64,000 bases of DNA, taken from Micropterix aruncella. Taxonomy: Eukaryota; Arthropoda; Insecta; Lepidoptera; Micropterigidae. Shown here in pieces: positions 49,446 to 60,189 of this stretch; position 1 is the stretch's first letter; the number at the start of each line of letters is the position of its first letter. Both the position numbers and the translations under genes were made by a program. The DNA is taken from contig OX155978.1 in the NCBI GenBank assembly GCA_944548615.1, positions 6,052,415-6,116,414 on the forward strand, in the 5' to 3' direction. The notes beneath the pieces are model-generated. The model did not search any database, had not been told where the DNA came from, and saw only the letters and a program-made list of their open reading frames with translations.

Positions 49446-49869
49446 ATATTACTTCACATATTGTTCACATACTGAGATTGTCCCATATCAAACTATCTGT
49501 TGGTAGGTTACTATTACTACCTGTCCTTGTCAAGCATTTTTCCCACAGCAGTAACGTTTTCCTCCGTAACTGACGTGGCCTACCCGGCCTCTCAGCATCC
49601 TCTAGAGTAAAATTTTCCCTTTGGAATTCTTCATAACACCAGAATATCGTTGTACGATGTAGACAAACATCACCTAGTTGTACGATGTAGACAAACCATG
49701 CACAAAATCATAATGCAAACTGCCCTTATCTCATTTCGTGACCCTCGATGCTATCACAAGCACTTTACACTCTCACTGCTAATAATAACTGAGCCCATCG
49801 ACCTGACGCGGCGGCTACTATGCACTAATGAATATGTCTAAACATACAGCAACAAGCAGCTACCTGTGA
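49446..49869. other. Unassigned region
   Basis: GTTGTACGATGTAGACAAAC is repeated at about 49649 and 49678. No coding feature. Confidence 0.4.
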
Positions 49870-50535
49870 CATTGATGTGTTACATTGCAAAACTTTCCTA
49901 GTAGCCTTTGATTTCCAGGCCCCATTTAGGGAGCTAATGGGCCCTGTTGCAGCTTCGCCACTAAGACCCAGTTGTAAAGGGTCAACACTCATGCGGCAGC
50001 CTCCACGTAGAAGTGCGAGCCAGGGTAGGACGCTCGCCTGCAAGCCAGTCTCCCCTAGTAGTCAACCTTTGGGCGCTCCTGGTCAGTTTGCGCACCGTGC
50101 GGCGTCAGCCAATCAATTGTGCATTTCGATTAACTGCTGGGGGAGTCTGGAAACCGTAATGTTTCCTATAGAGCGGTGGTGGTTGTTAACCTTACGGCAG
50201 CTGCTTTTGAAACGACCAATCGGCTACCCGATCCTGGGTGAAGAGCCGGGCAAAGGATGCCGAGGTACGCGATAAGATTCGATAGCAACGCTTCGTAAAG
50301 GAGAGGACCGCGCAAGCGAGCTCTATTCTATAACCAGTCAGGATGCAGAAGGTATCCTGAAGGTTAATTCCAGACGGAGATATCATGCCAAACTGGTAGT
50401 CAGGGGACGAGGCTGCCCGCTGGTTACCCTGGTTGTTTTTGTCCCAAGTCTTCTGCGCTCACCTCACAGGAGACAGAACGATCTAATATCGTTAAAACTT
50501 CCTGAGGTGACGGGTTCGCCCGTTGTAGTCGACAG
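49870..50535 (-). repeat. GC-rich repeat family, copy 3 (extends furthest)
   Basis: Minus-strand counterpart of 23368-24030, beginning CTAGAGCTGTCGACTACAAC near 50540. At its far end it reads SLNGAWKSKATRKVLQCN on the minus strand near 49925-49870. That resembles the start of a non-LTR endonuclease ORF (VLQxN), suggesting that this family is the 5' end of a non-LTR element. Confidence 0.65.
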
Positions 50536-50754
50536 CTCTAGTAGTACCCTTTGTGTATGTCATTGAACCATTCATTTGCAATCCTAATTCTAACGTCGTT
50601 ACATAAATAAATTAAAAAACTGAAATATGTAAGAAGAAGAGTGCTCACCGTGCCATCTTCTCGGGTCGATAACCACCGATCGCCGCGTAGGTACATTACA
50701 CGAAAAGGATTAAAAAATACTTTGGTCAAAACGCTGGATCCGCACCCACATTAT

Positions 50755-50760
50755 TTTATT
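50755..50760 (-). promoter_or_regulatory. Polyadenylation signal of cofilin
   Basis: AATAAA on the minus strand, about 200 bases after the cofilin stop. The 3' UTR in between contains a C-rich run (G-rich on the plus strand at 50937-50947). Confidence 0.65.
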
Positions 50761-50957
50761 TACAGTACTGATGAGAGGACAGTCGAAATTAACGGTTAGG
50801 AAAATTTAAATTTAAATAAATAAGCGTCGTCGATATGGATCTTTTCTCGATGAATAAAGCCTCTGATGCGGGGAAGGGCTGTTCGCATATCGACGGGGCA
50901 CGAATGGGGTTGAGCGTGGGGGGTCGGGGGTAGGGGAAGGGGGGGGGTTAAGGCATT

Positions 50958-53900
50958 TTACTGGCGATCGGTGGCTCTCAGCTTCTCTTCCACGGCCTCC
51001 ACGGATGCTTCCGATAGGTCGGTCGCTTGAATGCATTTCTGGACACCCACTAGCGCCTTTTTCAACGCGTCGAACGAGCTGCAAACACAAACGAAAACGT
51101 CTCAATTAAAGAGTCAAAACATTTCATCTAATAAAATAAACCATCCAACTCGAGAACGACAGTTTTTAGTACATCATAAAAACAGCCTCCTATACAAATG
51201 CACGGTCGCAAGAAACAACGATCAATATAACCTCTTGAAATTTTTGGTAATTCCATTACTTAAATTTACTAACCCAAAAATTAACATTTTCGCAAGGATT
51301 GTAGTGAGAAAAAAATATATTAGAGTTTCTAAAAAAAATACATTTTAACCCGTCTACGTAACGACCAAATTTGGTTGCACATCAGAACACCATTGACTAC
51401 GTAACGACCAATATTGGCGGCTTGCTCCCAGAGCGCACATTAATATTATTTTCTAATTCGAACGCATCCTAAAATCCACACCAAATATCTCATTATTACC
51501 ATAGATACATAGACGGCCGCTAGAATAATTTTGCGCGTCATTTTGCAGATATTTCTGATAAAATTCCATTGTCAAACATCATAATTTTTTTTTTTTTGAG
51601 AAATCATCAAAATTTTTATTGTTTTTTATGAGCTAATATCTAAATAATATCTAAATATTTTTGTATGTAATATCTAAATATTTTTGTATGTATAAGCAAA
51701 ACGAAATATTACCTTTGATAGATAATCTAATAAAGATCACAATAGTATTTAGTTTCTAAATAGGCTTCCGTATTTTTCCGTTAGACAAGTACAAGTTAGA
51801 AATGCCCAGTTTTTTTCATTTTTTCGACTTATCGTCATAGTTATCTAATTGTTTTACAAAATGATATTTCAATATTCTATATACGAAATTTCAATGCAAT
51901 CATTGCACAGCTATTCTTTTTATGATTGCTACAGTAGTTCCATAGTTATAGTACTTTTTGTCGAGCGCGGCGATATTGCAAGAAATTCCAATAAATTTCC
52001 GCGGTCTGCCATGAAATTATGCCGCTACTCGAAGGGTTAACGTAGAAACGTAGAAAAGTCATTGGTCTCGATCAGTATTTCCCATCACGCCACCTCGTCA
52101 GCATCAACTGGAGGGTGATCGATGTCACCCCACCTCTGGACCTGATCAATATCCTCGCGGGGATGGTGGACCTTGATCAGTCTTTCCCGTATTGCCCTCA
52201 GTTCAAAGCAAGAGGACGATATTGAATTCAATGTCGGGTCGCATTGACGTATCGTATCGCTACTTCCGAATCCTAGGGGCTGTTTTGCGTAACTTTTACT
52301 ATGCTAAGTTCTAGGCTTACATTATATTGTGGGTATGCCTACCTTGAGTAAACCATCTTCTTCTTGACCCTGGCCGTGTCGGGACACCAGGACATAAGGA
52401 ACAGTTTCTGCTTCTTACTACTCTCCGAGGTTCCCTGGCATTGGTGCATGTACTCGAAATCAAAAAGGCCATATCTGAAAGAAAAAACAATAAAGTTCTA
52501 TCAACTAATAAATTATGCACTAAAGCAGCGATGCACAGACTTTTTCTACTTGAGGGCCGCATCACCTTCTTCCAACTAACGGAGGGCCTATGAAACAATG
52601 TTATGGTTATGGTCTTCGAATAATTATTTCTTTTCTGCTTCTTTGAAAATTTGGATCATTCAACCTCACGTGTATCAATGTCATAATAATAATATAAAAT
52701 ATATCAGTGCCAATACAATAGTTAAAGAATGGAAAATTTTAGATTACAAATACGTATCTTTGTTATCCATATTACAGTATAATATACTAGGAATAACATG
52801 TATTCTATTCTATTATCTAACTAAGAATATTCTATATATCTAACTAAGAATAAATTTTATTCTTAGTTAGATACATGACATTGTGTAGAAGACACAATTT
52901 TTTGTATGTTAGGGGTCACTTTAGTAGTGGCTAAGCGCAAAATGCCTTCAAGATTTTCGTTGTTAAGACGATTTCGGTTCTTACATTTATTAGCATTATT
53001 CATTATTGAAAATGTTTGCGAAGTGCGAACGAGACGTCATAGCAGTGAGGCGCTCGGCGAGCGTGCACAGTTTTCTACCTATGTATGTACGAGTATATTG
53101 AAAAAATATTTTTCAAATAATTTCGAGGACGGGGGTCGCCCACAAAGTGTAGGCGGGCCGCATGCGGCCCGCGGGCCGCGGTCTGTGCATCGCTGCACTA
53201 AAGGGTCCGCCAAATAACTTTTTTTTTTTGAAAATGCTATAAAAAAAAAAACTACTGAATATTTTTTCAAATTTCTTTTTTTATTTGAAAGTACAATCCC
53301 TCCGGTTAATGATGGAAAATAATTTAATTCAAATGGCTGCCTCGGCTGGCCATGCAGTAGCCTACACGATGGGTCCAATTTTTAAGTACATTATCGATTG
53401 TGTGCAGCTGTATTTCACCAATGGCTTCACGAATATTGTCCTTTAAAGAGTCAATTGTCTCTGGTTTGTCGGCGTAACACTTATCTTTGACGGCACCCCA
53501 CAAAAAGTAGTCCAACGGTGTCAAATCGCAGCTCCGAGGTGGCCAAACGACATCAGCTCTGCGGCTGATAATGCGATTTTCAAAAACAGGGCGCAAAACA
53601 TCAAGTGTAGCGTTGGCTGTGTGGCACGTAGCGCCGTCCTGTTGAAACCAAATGTTGCCAATATCCTCCTCTTCAATTTCTGCGAACAAAAATTCGTTCA
53701 ACATGGCCCGATAACGATCGCCATTGATGGTAACGGCCACTCCTTGCTCATTTTCGAAGAAAAATGGCCCAATTATGCCTCTGGACCAAAATCCGCACCA
53801 AACAGTGACTCGTTTTGGGTGCACCGGCTTTTCAATGAATGCGTGCGGGTTTTCTGTGCCCCAAATGCGACAATTCTGCTTGTTTACATACCCGCCAAGA

Positions 53901-56900
53901 TGGAAATGAGCTTCATCTGAAAAGATGATTTTTTTGGCAAAATCCGCATCTTCTGCAAGTCGATCGCTGGCCCACTTAGCGAAGCGAAAACGCATTGGAT
54001 GGTCAGTTGGCTTCAACTCCTGAACAAATTGGACTTTGTACGGCGTCATACCAAGGTCTTTACGCAAAATTCGTCTTAATGATGTCTGCGAAACGTCCAA
54101 TTGTTGAGAACGACGGTGAACTGATGTTGATGGCGATTCACGCACACTTTCGGCCACAGCAGCAATATTCTCGGGTGTACGCACTGTTTTTGGCTTTTCA
54201 CGCGTTGGTTTATCGATGAGGATGCCAGTTTCTTTCACTTTTTTCACAAGGTAACGAACATACGGAGCTGACGGTGCTTCTCTTCTTCCAAAATCCGTAC
54301 GCAATTTTCGCACACATTCTGCAACATTACCATGATTTTCAAAGTAATGTCGCAAGATTTCCCAGCGTTGTTCAAGCGTATACACAACCATATTCGTTCA
54401 GCGGAAGGATAAAACTAATTATCTGTCAAATCAGACATGAGGTAAGTGTTGCCATACACGAAATAAGCACTAGTTAAAAAAAAACGTTACATGGCGGACC
54501 CTGTAGATGACATATGTCAAACAGTCGGATGCAGCAACATCAGTATAATAAAGCAAAAATAATATCAGAAACAATTTCACTAGATGTGTTTGCTAAAACA
54601 GTTTCACTAGATGAAGAATATTAGAAACATTATATCGCTTTGTATCCTATATTAGAAGGCTGCAAAATGATTGCATTAGCTGTATTTAGGACCTAAGAAA
54701 GTATAATTCTGCCGTAGTAAATGAAAACACAGTAACATCATTTACTGTATTTATACAAGTTTGGTTATTTAAAATCACGAGTTGGAGTACTATATGGCAA
54801 ATTTTTCAGTTTATCTGTCGATGGATAGTTACCGAGATACCTTAGATAAAAACACAGTATTTTTAAAAAAATCAGAATATTTTAAATAAAAAACACAGTA
54901 TGTATATTTTTTTAAGTTAAAATACAGTAACCTATTATTTACTGTGATCTTTTTTAATACTTATAAGCATTTAAGAAATATTTTTGTTCGGTTACAACAC
55001 GGCTTCTTCAGATACTGTGGTTTTAAGTAAAATTTTGTTAAAAGTTGATTTATTAATACACGAATTAATCACAGTATCTAAACTGCTGTGTTTAAGGTGC
55101 CTGCAGTTTTTAATTTATTTTAAAAAAAGTATATTTATTTTAAATGGTTAGAACACAGTAATGGGTAAAATTTACCTATAACACAGTAACCACTCAGTTA
55201 CGGTGTTATAGCTTAAAAATATAAAATTTATCAAATTATTTTCCTAATTTACAACACAATATCTAATTTAATTAATTAAACAATTATAATTTATTACATA
55301 TTTTTATGCAGAAATGAAGTTCTAACTATTTTTTAACATTAACCCGTTGAGTAAGAGTCGACCAAATCTGGTCGCGCTCGGCGCGCGCGCTTTCGAACTC
55401 TTTTTTTACCATCGAAAGCATTTTGTCTCTTTCATGCGTATGGCAGATCGGTACAGAATTAAATTCTCTCTGTTAGCATTCGCAGCAGCAACTGCGCAGT
55501 CCATGTAACATATTGTTACGGACCGCGGCAAAACTGAACGCCCGCCTTCAGGAAACGTCAAAGTCCGTGTTTCGTGACGTGAACGTGACGTTTTTCGTGT
55601 AGTTTTCGGTGTTTATTTGAACGAAACGTAAGTAAAACCATTTCTACAACATCATATAGTCCCCCTAAACTGATTAGATCTACCATTTATCGTGTATATA
55701 AAGTATTTCGGGTCTTTGAATGTCGCGTCGCAAATGCCAAAGTCGGCCATTGTTTTTTCACTTCTTTGACGTTCTCATATTTATTCATAATTATCTAATT
55801 GTTTTACAAAATGATATTTCAATATTCTATATTCGAAATTTCAACGCAATCATTGTGCAGTTGTTCTTTTTATGATTGGTGTAGTAGTTTCGTAGTTATA
55901 GTACTTTAAGTCGAGCGCCGTCGATGTCGCCGAAAATCCTGCAAAAGAGACAGATGCATCCATGAAAATACCCATTTACTCCAAGGGTTAAAGATTAAAA
56001 TAAATAATCTATATTGATTACTTTGTTCATGAAAACAAATATTTAACAACTGAACTTTGACCGCGTTTTTCTCAAAACGTCTTTTTTCAAGTTACTGTGT
56101 TTTCATTTAGTACGGCGGACTTCAGAGTACAGAAGAAGACTTTACTGGCTGATGAACCGAAAAAGGAGATACAGAATCTTAGAGGGGGTCGCACCGAGCT
56201 ATCTTATAAGTGGGTTCTTATGCTCTATCAGTTCACGGGTGCCCTCTGAGATCTGAAGACAGACGACCTACTGCTCTCGGTCCCTGGTCACAGTGGTGAT
56301 TTCCACTCGCACCCCTTCTTTGTACATATAGCCCGTCTCTAGAATACTTTACTGATTCCATAAAGGAGCAGAATGGACCGTGATACTAATAAATGTATCA
56401 TATATTTGGAAAAGCTGATACTTTCAGATCAGACAGTATTTTGGCCATAAAATGCCGGGGGTAGAGTCAACAGGTCAGATACCGGGACACCTGGGTGTTG
56501 GCGTACTAGGAAAGGTGTAAATTTTAATTAGTACCCTCAACGTGTTTCCTCTTGATAGTCCTCTAAATTAAGGCCTTTCAAGACGACGGTCACAGCTTCC
56601 TTGACGGCCTCTACGGTGCCATGGTGGGTTAATTTGAGGTGACTCTTAATTTTAGGGAACGAGAAGAAGTCACAGGGGGCCAAGTCGGGGCTGTAGGGGG
56701 GATGCGGTAACGTTGGGATACATTTTTTTGTCAAATATTGTTGTTGGATTGTGAGAATTTGGGGCACCATCTTCGCACAGAGCTTTCGTATATTCAAATT
56801 TTCCTGTAACATCTTCGCAATTGTTTCTTTATTTATATTTAACTAGTATAATATGCCCACGAAGGGTTATGCGACGGTCAGACAGGACTAGCTCCCAAAG

Positions 56901-58938
56901 GCGGTCGTCATTTGCATCTGCAAGTGAGAATTGGCACTTCTGACCGCGGATCGTCATCCAACGTTTCACAACCATTTTTGAACCGTTTTGCACATTCAAA
57001 CACACGTGATTGTGACAGACACTCAACTTCGTACACCTGCCGTAATTTTCGTAGGATTTTTGCAGGTTTTTCACCAATTATTATTATTATTATTTGTTGA
57101 TGAACTAGCAGCTTAACCCTGATGTGTTTATATCTATGAAATTCGCTGGTGTTGCCGTTTCCTTTTTTTTTCTCTTTTATATATCATTTTTTAAATAGAT
57201 ATCAAGCCTATTTTTGAATGCGTTTATGGTTGGTGCTTCGATAACTTCCTCGGGCAGTTTATTCCAGCTGTTCACGATTCTGTTTGTCAGGAAGTGCTTT
57301 CTTGCTTCAGTTGAAAAGCTTGTAACGTTGAGTTTCAGACTGTGACCTCTTCAGTGATGGTTTGAATTGAACACAAACATGCTTTCTAACTCTGGGCAGT
57401 CGTAGTGTTGCCTCAGTATTTTGTATGTCTCTATGAGATCTCCTCTGTGTCTCCGTTGCTCCAGTTGTCAGTTTGAAGATTTTTAATCTACGTTCACAGG
57501 GTGTTTTTCTTAGGGTTTTTGGCAGTTTTGTCGCTCTACGTTGTATACTTTCGAGCAGGTTGATGTCCTTGGCAAAATAAGGATTCCAGATTTGAAAACC
57601 ATACTCAATCAGAGGACGAATGTAGATTTTGTAAATTTTTTGAAATGTCAGTATCGCCAATACTTGAAAAGCTTTCTTTACCAAATATAGAAGTGAGCTT
57701 ATGACAAAAAAATGGGCTGTGATCCATTGCTTGAAAACTAAGTCAGTCATTTCTGCGACCGAGTTAAAAAACTTATCTCCTACGAACACCCGTAAAATCT
57801 TCACTGCGACTGAGTGGAAGGACCTGTAACGGACCTTAAGTCCATTACATGCGATCAACAAATGCATCGATTTCCAGTGAAATCCACTGACACAATTCAG
57901 CTATTATTTTAACCCGTGCAGCCATGAATCAGTACGATGAAACAATACTTTTACTCGGAATATTTTGGATTGCATCATTTATCGGCCTATATAAACTGGC
58001 GAAAAAGCAACCAAAGTATCATTCCCCGAGTGATCGCCTTCCCCCAAGGTTGCGACGGCATATTCGGTACCTTTCTCACGAGGTGTGTCAACGAATCCGG
58101 CTCCTTGGTTTCCTTTCCTTATCCTCCCTGAGTCTCGAAGCATCAGTCTGTAATCCCACAGACTCGAGCCGTGCCCAGTACGAGATACTAGGAGCACACG
58201 TACAATCCTCATCCGTATATCCTCGTAACCGCAGTCGCGCATCTATACACTCGCGTCAACGTAAACTGTTCGGGAAGCATTATAACTGGCAATATCAAAC
58301 TTTCAATCGATAAATTCCTTCTACTTCATTCAAAACCGCCTTTCAATACGGAGATAACTCGTAAGTTGATACCACCACCTCACACCGAACAATTTGGAGT
58401 TTAGTGAGGGGTGGTCCCTCACAGACCCATCTAACCAGGAGCATGCGCGCCAGTCATGCAGTGTTGCCGGTTCGCACGCCGCAACTAAATTCTCGGAATT
58501 TAATTGCCAGACCTCGTATGTGTACCATTCGGACCGAAAGGGTTACATAAGTAGAAACATACGGTCAGACTGCTTCATAATCGAACGCATGTCATGTCAC
58601 GCATCGGTCTATGACGCATCGGTCTGCTGTGCCGCGCAATGGCGCAATATAATGGTATGGAATGCTGATGCAACGCGTTAGATTTTAAGCAGTCAGTAAT
58701 TCAAGGCATTCTGGGCTTGGCCGATGAGAAGATTGGTGGTCGTTTACCTGCACTCCTCCTCGCCCCCCCGCTGAAGGTCCTCCAGGAAGTTTTCGTACTC
58801 GGCGTTGCGCTCGCCCACCACCTCCACGTCGATCTGCTTTTCGTCCTTGATGTAGAACACCACATAGCGGTACTTCTTGTCCTTCTTGATCTCTTCGTAT
58901 TTGAGCTTGCACGCGTCCGACACCGTCACACCGGAAGC
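50958..58938 (-). CDS. tsr: Cofilin/ADF (twinstar), coding exons 2-4
   Basis: Cofilin binds and severs actin filaments and drives turnover of the cytoskeleton in the cytoplasm. Exons are 58938-58748 (191 nt), 52474-52343 (132 nt) and 51078-50958 (121 nt, TAA at 50960-50958). Borders are TTTCCAG and GTAAAC, TTTCAG and GTAGGC, and TTTGCAG. Joined, they give 147 residues; with the initiator Met this equals the 148-residue insect protein. Seen in order: ASGVTVSDACK (Ser3 of the mature numbering, the LIM-kinase site), KDKKYRYVVFYIKDEKQID, ECRYGLFDFEYMHQCQGTSE, WCPDTARVKKKM (main actin-binding helix region), YSSSFDALKKALVGVQK and EEKLRATDRQ. The exon with the ATG must end in phase 0 upstream of 58938 and was not identified. 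The introns (6.3 kb and 1.3 kb) are full of transposons. All splice sites and the frame are intact, so the gene is probably functional. Confidence 0.95.
51349..52036 (+). mobile_element. piggyBac-type MITE, copy in the last cofilin intron
   Basis: TTAA at both ends (51345-51348 and 52037-52040), with termini CCCGTCTACG and CGAAGGG. The interior shares GATATTTCAATATTCTATAT and GTCTGCCATGAAATTA with 16440-16612 and 55343-55987. Subterminal ACGACCAAATTTGGTTG is partly palindromic. No transposase. Confidence 0.85.
52040..52342. other. Intron remainder
   Basis: A GC-richer stretch at 52070-52260 has no usable frame. No feature recognised. Confidence 0.4.
52526..53195. mobile_element. hAT-type non-autonomous element
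   Basis: Inverted ends CAGCGATGCACAGAC and GTCTGTGCATCGCTG, then GGGCCGC-rich subterminal sequence. It has a perfect 8-bp duplication, CACTAAAG (52518-52525 and 53196-53203), as expected for hAT. No transposase frame. Confidence 0.88.
53201..54503 (-). mobile_element. mariner/Tc1-type transposon, apparently complete
   Basis: TIRs AAGGGTCCGCCAAATAAC and GTTACATGGCGGACCCTG, with TA on both sides (53199-53200, 54504-54505). It is 1,303 bp with one intact transposase ORF. A related end without a body is at about 34484. Confidence 0.9.
53324..54391 (-). CDS. Tc1/mariner-superfamily transposase, 355 aa
   Basis: Uninterrupted ORF of usual mariner length. The N-terminal half holds two helix-turn-helix regions: YTLEQRWEILRHYFENHGNV near residues 4-23, and STSVHRRSQQLDVSQTSLRR near 85-105. 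The catalytic domain shows three acids: FSDEAHF, WFQQDGATCHT and RSCDLTPLDYFLWG. There are 36 residues between the second and third Asp, unlike the 34 of classic mariner. The family placement (a DDD/E variant of Tc1/mariner) is therefore open. It cuts at TIRs and inserts at TA. It lies inside cofilin intron 2, in the same orientation as cofilin. The intact frame, TIRs and TA sites suggest a young copy. Confidence 0.9.
   Translation of the reverse strand: MVVYTLEQRWEILRHYFENHGNVAECVRKLRTDFGRREAPSAPYVRYLVKKVKETGILIDKPTREKPKTVRTPENIAAVAESVRESPSTSVHRRSQQLDVSQTSLRRILRKDLGMTPYKVQFVQELKPTDHPMRFRFAKWASDRLAEDADFAKKIIFSDEAHFHLGGYVNKQNCRIWGTENPHAFIEKPVHPKRVTVWCGFWSRGIIGPFFFENEQGVAVTINGDRYRAMLNEFLFAEIEEEDIGNIWFQQDGATCHTANATLDVLRPVFENRIISRRADVVWPPRSCDLTPLDYFLWGAVKDKCYADKPETIDSLKDNIREAIGEIQLHTIDNVLKNWTHRVGYCMASRGSHLN
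54709..56118. mobile_element. Non-autonomous TIR element, copy 2 (with nested piggyBac MITE)
   Basis: Ends CTGCCGTAGTAAATGAAAAC and GTTTTCATTTAGTACGGCGG (the preceding TTACTGT is shared with copy 1). Flanks AATT and ACTT are an imperfect 4-bp match. The interior aligns with 24366-26236 apart from the nested insertions in each. Confidence 0.82.
55343..55987 (+). mobile_element. piggyBac-type MITE nested in TIR copy 2
   Basis: TTAA at 55339-55342 and 55988-55991. Termini CCCGTTGAGT and CCAAGGG. The paralogous site at about 26105-26112 has a single TTAA (ACATTAAAGACT), confirming insertion. The GTCGACCAAATCTGGTCG subterminal palindrome is stronger than in the 51 kb copy. Confidence 0.9.
56119..56384. 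other. Unassigned intron sequence
   Basis: GC-richer with short frames only. May be a decayed element. Confidence 0.35.
56385..56529 (+). repeat. Second copy of the AAGCTGATACTTTCAGATCA repeat
   Basis: Matches 48905-49215 without the non-LTR insertion. Confidence 0.75.
56530..57076 (-). pseudogene. Internally deleted mariner transposase
   Basis: Minus-strand pieces: KILRKLRQVYEVECLSQSRV (N-terminal region) near 57060, LNIRKLCAKMVPQILT near 56790, and PHPPYSPDLAPCDFFSFPK (third catalytic Asp region) near 56690. The middle, with the first two catalytic Asp residues, is missing, and the frame is broken. This is a classic-mariner type, unlike the 53 kb element. Confidence 0.8.
57077..57655 (-). 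mobile_element. CR1/L2-like non-LTR element, 5'-truncated
   Basis: The minus strand encodes KIYIRPLIEYGFQIWNPYF and INLLESIQRRATKLPKTLRK. After a frameshift it continues with HFLTNRIVNSWNKLPEEVI and APTINAFKNRLDIYL, the hallmark C-terminus of CR1/L2 RT. The tail is (AAT)n at 57092-57077, joined to the mariner pseudogene. Confidence 0.83.
57775..58020 (+). pseudogene. Possible processed pseudogene of a small membrane protein
   Basis: In the frame of the ATG at 57924 the upstream sequence reads YLLRTPVKSSLRLSGRTCNG, P, stop, VHYMRSTNASISSEIH, stop, HNSAIILTRAA, then MNQYDETILLLGIFWIAS and FIGLYKLAKKQP. It looks like a basic, Ser/Arg-rich leader followed by one hydrophobic segment, as in small mitochondrial inner-membrane subunits. 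No intron is visible. The stops could come from single substitutions. I do not recognise the parent gene. After about 58020 the frame has no further resemblance to a protein. Confidence 0.35.
58021..58600. other. Unassigned intron sequence
   Basis: Moderate GC content, no supportable gene. Confidence 0.35.
58601..58680. repeat. Relative of the 49270-49445 MITE core
   Basis: ACGCATCGGTCT occurs twice, then GTGCCGCGCAAT and GCAATATAATGG as in the 49 kb element. Confidence 0.6.
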
Positions 58939-59064
58939 CTGGAAACGACAAAAGTTAACGCTATAGATCGGCGAATCCCAAGCTGGGGGTAATTACACCC
59001 AAAGATAAAGACAAGAAAGGAAAAGATAAAGACAAAAGGATTGGATCATCGTTCAGTTACAAAA

Positions 59065-59145
59065 CAATATTGGGTCCGATTACGTTTCTTCATGAACTAA
59101 AATAGGAACTTGGTTCGACCAAACGAGACAGAGCAATATGGTAGA
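59065..59145 (+). repeat. Fragment of the 21000-21260 MITE family
   Basis: ATTACGTTTCTTCATGAACT and ACGAGACAGAGCAATA match the left arm of that element. The right arm is not seen. Confidence 0.65.
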
Positions 59146-59639
59146 ACGGTATACGAAATGAACTATCGTCGATCTTCTACACCCAAACTACCCGTCGAAC
59201 TTATAGACGCCCGAATAAATTTGAATACATTTTGTGTGGTGTTAGATTTAGCTGCTCTATTTTTAGTGGGTAGTTTTATTGCGGAAAAGAGAAAACTTGA
59301 GGCGTTAAAGATGTCAATTTTAATTTTCCACACAAGTTTCAATTGTTAATAAATAGTCGCTTTAATGTTCAAATAGCCTATTAGACATTGATATATGATC
59401 CCCTGGATAAGCCTTTCGCGCTCGAAAATGACCACTTCAAAACTACCACTGAAAGCCGGCCAGTAGTAGGGGGAAGTCCCCTAACGCCGGACGGCACCTA
59501 GCATCGGACACTAATAGTATCTCAACAAGTCGCGGTGCCATCGATTCAAAGACGGGTGAAAAGGGTGCGGGGAAGCGTACGCTTAGAAAATAGAAGCCCC
59601 TTGATAAAAAACTGTAGTCGAAACGACTAAGGTTATTAT
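59146..59639. other. Unassigned region
   Basis: Lies 5' of cofilin exon 2, presumably intron 1. GC-rich block at 59455-59590. No gene recognised. Confidence 0.35.
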
Positions 59640-59880
59640 TAGGCGTCTAAAAATAAGGTTAGTGATCTAAGGTTAAGAAGGAGCTCAAAGTAAAGATTGA
59701 AAAGCAAAGGCAAAATTATATGACCCTGTTTGATTCCGCACGGAATCTCTACCTCTTCAGAAATAATCTGGCCAACCTCGATATGCACTCTGTGCAGACC
59801 AAATAAAAGTTTCCATGATATATATCGTATAATGTATGTCACACGTTTCCAGAATGCGAGTGATGGCTGGGTCAAAAGCG
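59640..59880 (-). pseudogene. Non-LTR reverse transcriptase fragment
   Basis: The minus strand reads EIPCGIKQGHIILPLLFNLY followed by FELLL. This is the RT motif with GxxQG and PLLFNL, as in elements with a restriction-like endonuclease. Only about 80 residues are readable. Confidence 0.6.
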
Positions 59881-60189
59881 TAAAGTCTCAATTCTTGGCA
59901 TATGATGTAAGTAATGTATACTAACAGTGGCAATGTTCCAAGTGCAACACTCCGACATGTGACCATTGCTAAAACAACAAACGGCATAATATTCCAGTGC
60001 TTGGCATGAAGTTTCATGATGCTAGCAAGTTATTACTCTTTAGTTAGTCTTATGGGGCCTGTTTGACCCCGATTTCCAAGATTTGAACAACTTAGTGTTT
60101 ATAGTCTGGCCAGAAAATCCTGACTAGGGGGGCTTAGTGCGAGATATTTTTAAATTAAAAATCAGATTATGACATTTCCGAAACTGTCA

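Noticed and set aside
58685..58992. Alternative frames over 58685-58992 on both strands
   Set aside because: They are out of frame with cofilin exon 2, whose frame and splice sites are certain. High GC content keeps the other frames open.
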